DNA of 45,589 nt from an uncultured Clostridia bacterium (GCA_944386045.1 CALWZO010000034.1:1-45589), one strand, 5' to 3'; shown: positions 1 to 8,360, numbered from the stretch's first letter. Program-made: numbers and translations. Notes: generated from the letters alone by a model not told the origin.

Positions 1-58
1 AATACTCACATCTACCAACTACCAAACGATCGATTATGGTCTTTGCCATTTCAGATGC

Positions 59-90
59 GATAATATATGCTTTCTTTACAACATATATTA
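59..90. repeat. Hairpin repeat copy 1 (shared 12-nt loop)
   Basis: Perfect 10-bp inverted repeat ATAATATATG / CATATATTAT around the loop CTTTCTTTACAA. The loop is identical in copy 2 while the stem bases differ but still pair. Confidence 0.7.
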
Positions 91-263
91 TGACCGTTCT
101 GCCTTTTTACTATTTGATTTTTAATATATGCTGACAAATATACTTTTTTGGACAAATGCAGAATTTTTCTGTTTCAAATTATATACCTCTTTGTACAGCT
201 TCATTATATACATCTGTGATGTATTTTATTTTAAGCTATAACGGATATTATATCTGATCGTAA

Positions 264-294
264 TATAATGCTTTCTTTACAACATTATATTTAT
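264..294. repeat. Hairpin repeat copy 2 (shared 12-nt loop)
   Basis: Perfect 9-bp inverted repeat AATATAATG / CATTATATT around the same loop CTTTCTTTACAA as copy 1. A weaker relative of the left arm lies near 121-140. Confidence 0.7.
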
Positions 295-369
295 TTATTA
301 TTTATTTCTGCTTGCCTTTACAGCTTATTATCTTAGTAGTACATCGGCCCCACTCCTTTTCTTGTCTAT

Positions 370-398
370 ATATTAGCATAATATCTAATACTTGTCAA
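370..398 (-). promoter_or_regulatory. Minus-strand sigma-A promoter reading off the left edge
   Basis: TTGACA (398-393), 17-bp spacer, TAATAT (375-370). It is followed by the ribosome site AAAAGGAG (360-353) and an ATG eight bases later (344-342) that opens only three codons, M-Y-Y-stop. Confidence 0.5.
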
Positions 399-445
399 CA
401 CTTTATTTTAATTTTATTTAAATTTTATAAAAATTTTCCACAAGC

Positions 446-478
446 AAAAAAATGCCGCCTTTTCAGGCGGTATTTTTT
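446..478 (-). terminator. Terminator after the ABC-F gene
   Basis: GC-rich stem ACCGCC / GGCGGC (minus strand) with a six-base loop, followed by T7; A-rich on the other side, so it may work both ways. Confidence 0.85.
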
Positions 479-479
479 G

Positions 480-2078
480 CTATTTATTTGCGTGTTTGTA
501 TTCGATATATTCGTCAAAGGTCATAACCTTGTCAACTATACTGCCGTCGGGCTGTATCTCTATTATCCTGTTGGCAATGGTCTGAATAAACTGGTGGTCA
601 TGGCTGGCAAAAATCACAGTGCCCTTGAAGTCCGCAAGGCCGTTGTTCACCGCGGTGATAGATTCCAGATCCAGATGGTTTGTGGGCTGGTCCAGCATTA
701 TCACATTGGCCTCTTTCATCATCATGCGGCTGAGCATACATCTCACCTTCTCGCCGCCGGACAGGACGCTTACTTTTTTGTACACATCATCGCCGCTGAA
801 CAGCATCCTGCCCAAAAAGCCGCGCAGAAAGCTGTCGGTCTGGTCTTTGGAGTACTGTCTGAGCCAGTCTATAATACTGTCATCATTGCCGGCAAAAAAC
901 CGAGTATTGTCCTTGGGAAAATAGCTGCGGGAGGTGCTGACACCCCATTTGAAGCTGCCGGAGTCCGGCTCCATTTCGCCGTTGAGAATTTTGAACAGCG
1001 CTGTCTGTCCGGCTTCGTTGTCACCCACCAGGGCTATTTTGTCCAGTCTGTTAACATAGAAAGACACATCATCCAGCACTTTTATGCCGTCTATTGTCTT
1101 GCTCAGGTTCTTTACTTCCAGCACATCCTTGCCCACTTCCCTGTCCTGTACAAAATTTACAAAGGGATATTTGCGGGAGGATGCCGGCATTTCTTCCAGC
1201 TGTATGTTATCCAGTATCTTTTTACGGCTGGTGGCCTGTTTGGATTTTGATTTGTTGGCGGAGAAGCGGCGGATAAACTCTTCCAGCTGTTTTATCTTCT
1301 CTTCCTTTTTCTTGTTCTGGTTTTTGATAAGCTGGTTCATCAGCTGGCTGGACTCGTACCAAAAATCATAGTTGCCGGCGTACATCTTCACCTTGTTGTA
1401 GTCTATATCAACAGTGTGTGTGCAGACGGCGTTGAGAAAATGCCTGTCGTGGGACACCACCAGCACAGTGCCCGGAAAATCGATGATAAACTCCTCCAGC
1501 CAGGCTATGGCGTCAATGTCCAGGTCATTGGTCGGCTCGTCCAGCAGTATCAGGCTGGGTTTGCCGAACAATGCCTTTGCCAGCAGAACTTTAACCTTGT
1601 CACGGCCTTTCAGGTTTTTCATCTGCATATAGTGATATTCTTTGTCCACACCCAGGCCGTTGAGCAACTGCAACACCTCGGTTTCAGCCTCCCAGCCGTC
1701 CAGCTCGGCGAACTCGCCTTCCAGCTGCGCAGCCCTTTCGCCGTCCTCCCGTGTGAAATCCGCTTTGGCGTACAGTTCGTCCTTTTCCTTCATGATTTCA
1801 TACAGGCGCGGATTGCCCATAATTACGGTTTCCATCACATAATATTCGTCAAATTTAAAATGGTCCTGCTCCAGAACAGACATTCTTTCGTTTTTATCCA
1901 GAAAAATTTCGCCCTTTGTGGGCTCTCTCTGTCCTGATATAAATTTCAGCAGTGTGCTTTTACCTGCGCCGTTGGCGCCTATTATTCCATAGCAGTTTCC
2001 CCGGGTAAATGTCAGGTTGACATCTTTAAACAGGGTCTGCCCGTCAAATTCATGTGTCAAATCTTTTACAGTCAGCAT
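480..2078 (-). CDS. ABC-F family ATPase (YkpA/YbiT type), 532 aa
   Basis: Soluble twin-ATPase of the ABC-F family, which acts on the ribosome (translation factor or antibiotic protection); it has no membrane segments. The first ATPase domain has a canonical Walker A (G34-ANGAGKS, Lys40) and DEPTN (Glu181). The domains are joined by a charged linker (about residues 245-300, rich in Lys/Glu). The second domain has a good signature (LSGGE) but its Walker A reads GDNEAGQT (Gln358 in place of Lys) and its Walker B reads LDQPTN (Gln464 in place of Glu). The first-domain signature is LKGRD (156-160), not LSGGQ. So one composite ATP site is canonical and the other is degenerate on both faces. Subfamily choice is from overall similarity to YkpA/YbiT; the cellular role is inferred from the family. 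Confidence 0.9.
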   Translation of the reverse strand: MLTVKDLTHEFDGQTLFKDVNLTFTRGNCYGIIGANGAGKSTLLKFISGQREPTKGEIFLDKNERMSVLEQDHFKFDEYYVMETVIMGNPRLYEIMKEKDELYAKADFTREDGERAAQLEGEFAELDGWEAETEVLQLLNGLGVDKEYHYMQMKNLKGRDKVKVLLAKALFGKPSLILLDEPTNDLDIDAIAWLEEFIIDFPGTVLVVSHDRHFLNAVCTHTVDIDYNKVKMYAGNYDFWYESSQLMNQLIKNQNKKKEEKIKQLEEFIRRFSANKSKSKQATSRKKILDNIQLEEMPASSRKYPFVNFVQDREVGKDVLEVKNLSKTIDGIKVLDDVSFYVNRLDKIALVGDNEAGQTALFKILNGEMEPDSGSFKWGVSTSRSYFPKDNTRFFAGNDDSIIDWLRQYSKDQTDSFLRGFLGRMLFSGDDVYKKVSVLSGGEKVRCMLSRMMMKEANVIMLDQPTNHLDLESITAVNNGLADFKGTVIFASHDHQFIQTIANRIIEIQPDGSIVDKVMTFDEYIEYKHANK

Positions 2079-2123
2079 AAAATACTCTCTTTCTTTTTCA
2101 AAAGTTAAGGGTGTACCGTAACA

Positions 2124-2152
2124 GTATACTATAATATCATTTTTAATACAAC
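2124..2152 (-). promoter_or_regulatory. Promoter of the ABC-F gene
   Basis: TTGTAT (2152-2147), 17-bp spacer, TATACT (2129-2124), about 45 bases before the start codon. Confidence 0.55.
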
Positions 2153-2167
2153 TTAAAATTTACACTG

Positions 2168-2196
2168 TTGCCCGGCGGCCTTATGGGTGGTATAAT
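2168..2196 (+). promoter_or_regulatory. Promoter of the glutamate-synthase-like gene
   Basis: TTGCCC (2168-2173), 17-bp spacer, TATAAT (2191-2196), with a strong AAGGAGGT ribosome site at 2224-2231. Confidence 0.7.
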
Positions 2197-2237
2197 TTAG
2201 GCAACACAAACCGTTTTAATTTCAAGGAGGTATTTTT

Positions 2238-3761
2238 ATGTCCTATTCACCGCCGCTGACTTCTGCTTTCAACGACACAAAAAACAGAAGCAGTATTTTG
2301 TCCTGTTCCGGCATGTGCTCTTTCTGCACTGAGGACTGCGCCGGCACCTGCGAACTGGGTTTGGCCGCTGTCCTGGGCTCGCAGACAGTTTACCCCACCA
2401 ACACCGGCTCCAACCAGGTGGCCAGCGAGAAGAATTATCCGATAGATTATTCCCATTTCAACATCAACGGTCACTGCTTCGGCACCCACGGCGTAAGGCC
2501 CAGCTATGAAGAGGCGACTATTTACAATGTGAAGCTGGAAAGAACATACGGCATTGACAACCCGGTAAAAATCGCCCTGCCGTTTATGCTGCCGGCGGTC
2601 ATAAAACTGAACTGGAAAGACTATTTTGCCGGAGCCGCCATGGCCGGTGTTTGCTGTGTAATCGGCGAAGGCAGCCCCGGCAAAGACCCAAACCTGGAAT
2701 ACACCGACGGCAAGATTACAAAATTTGAAATGCTGGGCGAAATGCTGGATGCTTTCAACAAATATTACCGCGGATACGGCCAGATAATCCTGCAGTGCAA
2801 TGTGGAAGACGACATGCAGGGACTGCCGGAATATGCGATAAAAACTTTCGGTGCCCAGGCCATTGAATTCAAATTCGGACAGTCGGCAAAAGGCACACAG
2901 CCGGCAAGGCTGCTGAAAGGCGGCTACGAGGAAGCGCTGAAAAAACAGGCGATGGGCCTGATTGTCCGCCCCGATCCCTCTACCGACGAGATGAAGCAGA
3001 AAGCCCGGGAGGGCTGCTGTCCCAATTTTTATTCCTATGACAGACTGCCTCTCTGGGACACCAAGTACATGATAAACCGCATCAAAGAGCTTAAAGAAAT
3101 AGGCCTGAAAAATGTTTATTTCAAAATGGCCGGGTATGACCCGCAGGACATGGAAACAGTGCTGAGAATTGCAGCCCTGGCCGGCGTTGATATGGTTACC
3201 TTTGACGGCGCAGGCGGCGGCAGCGGATACAGTCCCAACAAGATGATGAATGAATGGGCACTTCCCACAGTATGCATGGAAGTAAAGGTGGCCGATATTG
3301 TAAACAAACTGGAGGATGAGGGGCTGGAAATGCCGGCCATAACAATAACCGGCGGCATAGCCACAGAAGACCAGGCATACAAGGCGCTGGCCCTGGGAGA
3401 AGGCAACATCACAGCCATAGGCACCTGCCGCGCTGCAATGGCCGCTGCCATGAGTGGAAAGAAGATAGGCGACATGATAAAAGCCGGCAACATTCCGCCC
3501 AGATACAAACAATACGGCAGCACCGTTCAGGAGATTTTTGCCGATCTTGCAGACCTGAGATACATATACGGCAAACAGGCCGACGACTTCCCCACCGGTG
3601 CAATAGGAGTGTTTTCCTATCTGAACAAGATGGCATTCGGACTTAAACATTTTGCCGCGCTGAACAGAAAATTTGACATAGACCTGGTGGATTCTTCCGA
3701 CCTTATCCCCCTTACACAGGATGCCAGGGACCTGCTCAACGGCGAATGGTTTGAATATTAA
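2238..3761 (+). CDS. Glutamate-synthase-like FMN-binding domain protein, 507 aa
   Basis: Related to the FMN-binding (alpha/beta)8 barrel of the glutamate synthase large subunit (GltB), without the glutaminase and C-terminal domains. Visible GltB-like motifs are EFKFGQSAKG, which normally binds FMN and 2-oxoglutarate, FDGAGGGSG, and the phosphate-binding ITGGIATEDQ near the end. An N-terminal five-cysteine cluster (Cys23, 27, 30, 34, 38; spacing 3, 2, 4, 3) could hold an Fe-S cluster. The usual GltB 3Fe-4S motif (CHxNxCPVG) is absent. Monocistronic, with its own promoter and a consensus ribosome site seven bases before the ATG. Whether it makes glutamate or uses another amino donor cannot be told from sequence. 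Confidence 0.8.
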   Translation: MSYSPPLTSAFNDTKNRSSILSCSGMCSFCTEDCAGTCELGLAAVLGSQTVYPTNTGSNQVASEKNYPIDYSHFNINGHCFGTHGVRPSYEEATIYNVKLERTYGIDNPVKIALPFMLPAVIKLNWKDYFAGAAMAGVCCVIGEGSPGKDPNLEYTDGKITKFEMLGEMLDAFNKYYRGYGQIILQCNVEDDMQGLPEYAIKTFGAQAIEFKFGQSAKGTQPARLLKGGYEEALKKQAMGLIVRPDPSTDEMKQKAREGCCPNFYSYDRLPLWDTKYMINRIKELKEIGLKNVYFKMAGYDPQDMETVLRIAALAGVDMVTFDGAGGGSGYSPNKMMNEWALPTVCMEVKVADIVNKLEDEGLEMPAITITGGIATEDQAYKALALGEGNITAIGTCRAAMAAAMSGKKIGDMIKAGNIPPRYKQYGSTVQEIFADLADLRYIYGKQADDFPTGAIGVFSYLNKMAFGLKHFAALNRKFDIDLVDSSDLIPLTQDARDLLNGEWFEY

Positions 3762-3878
3762 AGCTGTTTGCGTCTATTAAGCTATATTTATTTATACAAG
3801 GCTTTATACATTTTTACTATATTTTCAATATAAGAAAAATAAAATCACTTTGTTAAAAATCAAATAAATTCAAACCTA

Positions 3879-3907
3879 TTGATTTTTTGTAGACAAAATG
3901 ATAAATT
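3879..3907 (+). promoter_or_regulatory. Promoter of the C69 dipeptidase gene
   Basis: TTGATT (3879-3884), 17-bp spacer, TAAATT (3902-3907). A small inverted repeat GCATAA / TTATGC lies between it and the ribosome site. No clear terminator is seen after the preceding gene. Confidence 0.45.
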
Positions 3908-3962
3908 AAAATCAACAGCATAATATTTTTTTATGCAAAATGTAAAACGAAAGGAAAAAATT

Positions 3963-5414
3963 ATGAGCAAGAAAGTTGTTGACTGGGACAATTGCAGTAC
4001 CATAATAGTGGGTAAGGACGCCTCTGCCACCGGCAAGGTGATTATGGCACACAATGAAGACACACCCAACTGTGTGTTGCAGGTTGTAAAGGTGCCCAGG
4101 ATAAAACACAAGGCGGGCGAAGTGCTCACCTTCGCCGACGGCGATGCAGTGATACCCCAGGTGGAAGAAACATGGGCATATATGTGGTCCGAATGCCGCG
4201 CCCTGGGCGGCGAGCCATTTGCCGACGGATTTATGAATGAGTGGGGTGTGGCCGTAGCCTCCGACAGCTGTGTTTCCACCAAGGAGTCAAAGCTGGAGCA
4301 TGGCGAGGGCATAGGTTATGCACTGCGCAGGCTGATTGCAGAGCGCGCAAAGACCGCCAGAGAAGGCGTGCAGGTAGCCGGTGAACTGGTAAAGAAGTTT
4401 GGTTACAGAAGCACCCGTGCATACCATATATGCGACAAGGACGAAGGCTGGGTATTCCAGGCCACCGTGGGCAACCAGTTTGTAGCTAAGCGCGTGGGCG
4501 ATGACGAAATCTATTACATGCCCAACTGGCTGACAATACATGAGGTGGATTTCAGCGATACCGAGCACAAAAACTATTACTGGTCAGAAGATGTGGTGAA
4601 ATACGCAATAGACAACGGCTGGTACACACCCAAAACCGACGGCGACTGGTCCGACTTTGACTATGCCAAAGTGTATCAGGGCGAAGGCAGTGATGTAAAA
4701 TCCAACTTTGACAGGAGCGACCTGGCATGGAAACAGATCACCGGCGCAGATCCTGTACCGTACACCACCTTCTCAATCAAAGCGCCGAAAAAGTTCTCCG
4801 TTGAGGACCTGAAATCCATTATGCGATCGCACTATGTTACATATGAAGAAGATCTAAAAGAAGATCACACAATGAGCCCACACCGCTACGGAATATGTCG
4901 CGACACTACAATAGAATCCACAATATTCGAGTTTAACGAAGATGTAAATCTCAACTGCACATGGCGCGCTTTTCCCAGGCCTTGCGCTGCGCCCTACACT
5001 CCTTGGTATCTGGGAATCGCAAAAATGCCAAAAGGCTATGCATGGATTGACGCACAGGCGGCTCAGGTGTCCCATTTCTTCGTGGACAAATCGGAGTTTT
5101 CATACAACCCGAACTATGCCTACTGGGCATTCCATTCTTTGCAGAATATGATGGAATTCAACTATCCTGCGTGCCGGGAGAAGGTACACACATCCATAAG
5201 GGCGCTGGAGGACGAATGGAATCTTACAAAGCCGGCTATTGAAGCCGCATATGCTTCGCTCAGGGGCAAAGACGAAACCGCCGCCAGACAGATACTCACA
5301 GACTACACCTGCCGGCAGGCACAGAAAGCCTGGGACTGGGCCGTTGACACCAAACTGGAACTGGAAAACGCGCGGCATGCCGACAGAATGAATTTCTGGA
5401 GAAGCAAACTGTAA
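3963..5414 (+). CDS. C69-family dipeptidase (PepD-like), 483 aa
   Basis: Peptidase of family C69 (U34), an N-terminal-nucleophile hydrolase that splits dipeptides. The signature near the N-terminus is DWDNCSTIIVGKDAS...GKVIMAHNED; Cys11 is the predicted nucleophile, exposed after the first ten residues are removed by self-processing. Length (about 480) fits the family. The ATG at 3963 is chosen over an upstream in-frame ATG at 3933 because the ribosome site GAAAGGA lies between them and because the Cys must be close to the N-terminus. No signal peptide, so probably cytoplasmic. Monocistronic, closed by a strong terminator. The exact substrate is unknown. Confidence 0.88.
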   Translation: MSKKVVDWDNCSTIIVGKDASATGKVIMAHNEDTPNCVLQVVKVPRIKHKAGEVLTFADGDAVIPQVEETWAYMWSECRALGGEPFADGFMNEWGVAVASDSCVSTKESKLEHGEGIGYALRRLIAERAKTAREGVQVAGELVKKFGYRSTRAYHICDKDEGWVFQATVGNQFVAKRVGDDEIYYMPNWLTIHEVDFSDTEHKNYYWSEDVVKYAIDNGWYTPKTDGDWSDFDYAKVYQGEGSDVKSNFDRSDLAWKQITGADPVPYTTFSIKAPKKFSVEDLKSIMRSHYVTYEEDLKEDHTMSPHRYGICRDTTIESTIFEFNEDVNLNCTWRAFPRPCAAPYTPWYLGIAKMPKGYAWIDAQAAQVSHFFVDKSEFSYNPNYAYWAFHSLQNMMEFNYPACREKVHTSIRALEDEWNLTKPAIEAAYASLRGKDETAARQILTDYTCRQAQKAWDWAVDTKLELENARHADRMNFWRSKL

Positions 5415-5433
5415 AAATTAAATTGCATAAGTT

Positions 5434-5467
5434 AAAAACGGCATGTTGAAACCATGCCGTTTTTTTA
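5434..5467. terminator. Bidirectional terminator between convergent genes
   Basis: Stem AAACGGCATG / CATGCCGTTT with a short loop and T7 on the plus side; serves the dipeptidase gene and possibly the lipoprotein gene from the other side. Confidence 0.85.
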
Positions 5468-5483
5468 TTTTGTAAATACACAA

Positions 5484-5894
5484 CTAATCTTTCGCATAAA
5501 TTTCTACAGCAACATCAGCTTTTGTGTCCTCATCTGTAAGAAGTGAAAAAATTACAGTTTCGTCTGTTTCTGTGCTGACAAACACTGTCTTATTGCACGG
5601 AGACCGGCTGTCAGCGGTAAAAGTTACAGCCTGCAAATTTTCCCTGCTCATGTTTATTGTTACTGTCCCGCTTTCGCACTGTGCCTTGAGTACTATTTTA
5701 TAATCTGTGTCAGATTTCAATGATACCGGCTTGCTGTACCCACTGTACTCCTCTTCATATTCCTGCGGGTAAAAATGGTACTCAAACCCTTGCAGATATG
5801 TATACTCTTCTGTGTCCTTTTCACTGCATCCGCAAAGACATATTGCAGATATCAAAACAAGTGCTGCCGTAAATATAATTTTAATTTTTTTCAT
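5484..5894 (-). CDS. Small lipoprotein at the end of the FtsX/ABC operon, 136 aa
   Basis: The N-terminus is a lipoprotein signal: Lys-rich start, hydrophobic stretch, lipobox LCGC with the lipidated Cys at about residue 23. The rest (about 113 residues) is polar and acidic and predicted to fold outside the membrane; I do not recognise the family. The gene overlaps the upstream ATPase gene by 14 bases, so it is almost certainly co-translated with it. By context it could be an accessory or substrate-binding part of the FtsX-type exporter. Function is otherwise unknown. Confidence 0.7.
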   Translation of the reverse strand: MKKIKIIFTAALVLISAICLCGCSEKDTEEYTYLQGFEYHFYPQEYEEEYSGYSKPVSLKSDTDYKIVLKAQCESGTVTINMSRENLQAVTFTADSRSPCNKTVFVSTETDETVIFSLLTDEDTKADVAVEIYAKD

Positions 5895-6558
5895 ATTTTA
5901 TTATCCTCCCGTCAGAAATGGTTATAACCCTGTGTGCAAAAGCGGCGATATTTGCATCATGTGTTATCAGCATTATGGTTTTGCCCTGTTTATTCAGCCG
6001 ACAGAACAGATCCATAACCTGCCTGCCGCTTTCGCTGTCCAAGGCGCCGGTAGGCTCATCTGCCAAAATTATTTCAGCACTGCAGGCTGTCGCCCTTGCT
6101 ATCGCCGCTCGCTGTTTCTGTCCGCCGGATATATCAGCTGCTTTTTTTCGGGCAAGGTCAGCTATTCCTACCTGCTCCAGCGCTTTCAGGGCCCTTTTTA
6201 CCCTGTCCTTTTGCGGAATTTTTTGTTTAAGCAGGGGTATCATTACATTTTCCAGCACTGTGTAATCTTCTATAAGGGCAAAATGCTGAAATACAAAAGC
6301 AATTTTCTTTCCTCTGATCCGGGCTGTCCGCCCGGCCGAAGCAGTGTCAACCTTACATCCGCCCAGAAAATACTCTCCGGATGTGGGGCGGTCCATACAG
6401 CCTATAATATTCAACAGCGTTGTTTTACCGGAGCCGGACGCGCCCATAACCGCAACAAACTCCCCAGGCCGTATTTTCAGGTTGACATCTTTCAGAGCTT
6501 TTACGGCACCTCCGCTGTGGTATTCTTTGCATATATTTTTCAGTTCAATCATTTCCAC
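5881..6558 (-). CDS. ABC transporter ATPase, LolD/MacB type, 225 aa
   Basis: ATP-binding subunit of an FtsX-type (type VII) ABC system. It has Walker A GASGSGKT (about residues 37-44), Q-loop VFQHFAL, signature ISGGQKQR, Walker B ILADEPTGALD and the switch His in LITHDAN. The start could be GTG (6558) or the ATG six bases on; both have AGGAGG upstream at workable spacing. It overlaps the long FtsX gene by 14 bases upstream and the lipoprotein gene by 14 bases downstream, so all are one operon. Such ATPases usually drive mechanical work on envelope substrates or export of peptides, antibiotics or lipoproteins. Confidence 0.92.
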   Translation of the reverse strand: MEMIELKNICKEYHSGGAVKALKDVNLKIRPGEFVAVMGASGSGKTTLLNIIGCMDRPTSGEYFLGGCKVDTASAGRTARIRGKKIAFVFQHFALIEDYTVLENVMIPLLKQKIPQKDRVKRALKALEQVGIADLARKKAADISGGQKQRAAIARATACSAEIILADEPTGALDSESGRQVMDLFCRLNKQGKTIMLITHDANIAAFAHRVITISDGRIIKYEKN

Positions 6559-7804
6559 TTGTACCTCCTGTCAGCCGGGCGGGCTGATATTTTAAAATTT
6601 TTATAGCCGGCAGAAACGCCGAAACCGCCGCCATTACAAGCACCACACCGGCACATGCAGGAAGCGCAAAGCGCAGATGGGCGGCCAGCAGAATATTTTT
6701 AAACATATCATCACCGGTTTTCAGCTGTACCAGCTTTACAGTCCAGGACACCACACCTGAAGCTGCAGCAATAATCATAATTTCCGCCCATATCTCTGCC
6801 GCTATATCCCAATGGGTAAATCCGCCGGCCATAAAAACTCCATACTGTTTTTGTTTCAGCAAAATATTTGTCATAAAAACCGACACTACACAAACTTCTG
6901 CCATAATCAGCACAAAAATCGCCAGAAAAGCATTTGCCTGTGTATACATTTCCGTTTCCGCCCTGTAGGCCATGCACTCTTCCGACAAAAGGTTTGCCGA
7001 CGCTGAAAATCCATGCTGTGCCGGCCAGGAAGATACCTGTTTTTTGACCTGCTTTACATCTGCATCACCTTCAAGAAAAATGTATGTATTGTGAAGCATT
7101 GAAAGCTGTGTGATAATATCCTGCCTGCTTTGGCCGGAAACCGGAGATAAAAAGCAGCCATCCAGGCTTATCAGCGGAAAACGCACCGGGTCATTTTCAT
7201 CCGCCCAAACCGCGCCCTGCGGAATATACCCGGCAATTTTATAACTTTGTCCGGTGCGCTCGTCTGTCAGCAAAGTTCCCGGCGGCAGGATGTCTTCAAA
7301 TATCCGCCCCGCATACAGCGGCAGGATGCCTTCATCGTATTTCTCATATCCGCCGACACCGCCTTTGAAAAGTTTCAGCACGCTTTCGTCTGCGCACAGC
7401 AACTGTGTTATGACGGGGTAGTTTTCATATTTTGTACCTTTGACAGCATTTTTGTTTATCTGCATATATTTTTCACTGTCCTTCAGCTGTGAAAAATACA
7501 TTCCCGTCATGTCAAACTGCCCTACCGACTGCACTCCGGGTATACTTTCTATATACCGCAGATACTGCTGTATGACCCCGGCAAAATCTTCTGTTTCAAA
7601 GCTGGTGTGATAATCCAGGCGCAGTACCCTGACCATATCGGCAGCTATATTTTCATTGAAAATTTTTTCCTGATAAGCTGTTGCCGCGCCGTTGGTAACG
7701 GCGGACAAAACCGCATACATTGCCGCTGTACACACTGCAAAAAGCAAGGCTGAAAACAGTTTTTTTCTTTTTATTTCCCTGATTGCAAGTTGTATTATTT
7801 TCAT
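6545..7804 (-). CDS. FtsX-like permease, long subunit, 419 aa
   Basis: Permease with the MacB/FtsX plan: a membrane helix after a short basic N-terminus (about 18-40), a large extracytoplasmic domain (about 45-285), then three C-terminal helices (about 288-312, 335-360, 380-402). The C-terminal hydrophobic block with KQKQYGVFMAGGFTHWDI between helices is the FtsX domain; the basic, amphipathic loop contacts the ATPase. The start codon overlaps the stop of the preceding short-permease gene (TGATG), which indicates translational coupling. Substrate is unknown. Confidence 0.82.
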   Translation of the reverse strand: MKIIQLAIREIKRKKLFSALLFAVCTAAMYAVLSAVTNGAATAYQEKIFNENIAADMVRVLRLDYHTSFETEDFAGVIQQYLRYIESIPGVQSVGQFDMTGMYFSQLKDSEKYMQINKNAVKGTKYENYPVITQLLCADESVLKLFKGGVGGYEKYDEGILPLYAGRIFEDILPPGTLLTDERTGQSYKIAGYIPQGAVWADENDPVRFPLISLDGCFLSPVSGQSRQDIITQLSMLHNTYIFLEGDADVKQVKKQVSSWPAQHGFSASANLLSEECMAYRAETEMYTQANAFLAIFVLIMAEVCVVSVFMTNILLKQKQYGVFMAGGFTHWDIAAEIWAEIMIIAAASGVVSWTVKLVQLKTGDDMFKNILLAAHLRFALPACAGVVLVMAAVSAFLPAIKILKYQPARLTGGTSGND

Positions 7805-8330
7805 CAGCTCACCGCCTGTGCCGGATGTATTTTCAGAATATGCGCCACAGGCGCCGCCATGGACAAAGCTTGTGTGAAAACAAGCAGTACCAGTGTGCTG
7901 ACTGCAAGAAACGGTGTTATTTCCACGGTTATAATTCCGCGGCTGATGCGCGAAAAAACGCAGTTATCCGCCGTCCGGCAAACAGGCCGACTGTCAGCGC
8001 AGCTGAAATTTCCTTTGCCAACTGTCGGATAATGTCAGCATTAGTCCAGCCGAAGGCTTTGCATACAGCAAAATATCTTCTTTCGGATACAACAAGATAA
8101 TTTACTGTCACCGCGCAGTTTACTACCGAAAACATATAAACCGACGCCGCCAGGGACAGGCCGGTATTGTGCATTGTCTGCGCAACCGGCAGGCTGGCCG
8201 CTTCTTCTGCAGCAAAGTGTAAAACTGCCTCTGTCGTACTTATGCCCACCAGGACACTGGCGATTGATATTGCAAAGCCCGTTATAAGCAGTAACACAGC
8301 CGGTCTGCATCTTCGTTTGATTTTTTGCAT
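7804..8330 (-). pseudogene. Short FtsX-like permease, one-base frameshift at T6
   Basis: Reads in one frame from ATG 8330 for 133 residues to a stop at 7929. An overlapping frame then continues with a hydrophobic segment and the ending HILKIHPAQAVS, up to a TGA at 7804-7806 that overlaps the next start. Adding one T to the T6 run (plus-strand A6, 7953-7958) joins both into about 175 residues. The joined protein has a first helix (about 10-30), only a short outside loop, then the three-helix FtsX core with the motif VSERRYFAVCKAFGWTNADI. It lacks the big extracytoplasmic domain of its partner. It is a broken gene, a slippage site or a base-call error; the intact stop/start overlap argues for recent or false damage. 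Confidence 0.75.
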
Positions 8331-8360
8331 AATTTTAAAACTCCTTCTGTTTCTTTTTTA

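Larger units (their letters stand above)
1..445. other. AT-rich non-coding left edge
   Basis: No convincing complete gene is visible here. It holds two related hairpins (59-90 and 264-294), a minus-strand promoter (370-398), a strong ribosome site (353-360) and a three-codon ORF (344-333). At the extreme edge the minus strand has an ATG at 49-47 opening a frame that runs off the window (begins MAKTIIDRLVVG). It has no good Shine-Dalgarno sequence, and the plus strand is also open there, so I do not call a gene. The layout suggests a long minus-strand 5' leader for a gene beyond the left edge, but this is inference. Confidence 0.4.

Noticed and set aside
1..49. Minus-strand partial CDS starting at ATG 49
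   Set aside because: Only 16 codons are visible, there is no ribosome site, and two plus-strand frames are open as well; kept only as a note.
2247..3650. Long minus-strand ORF of 467 codons opposite the GltB-like gene
   Set aside because: Composition follows from codon bias of the true gene; no ribosome site, promoter or recognisable domain.
7950..7960. Programmed -1 frameshift signal in the short FtsX gene
   Set aside because: The T6 run is not in the X-XXY-YYZ phase and no downstream stimulator is clear; a simple base loss explains it better.
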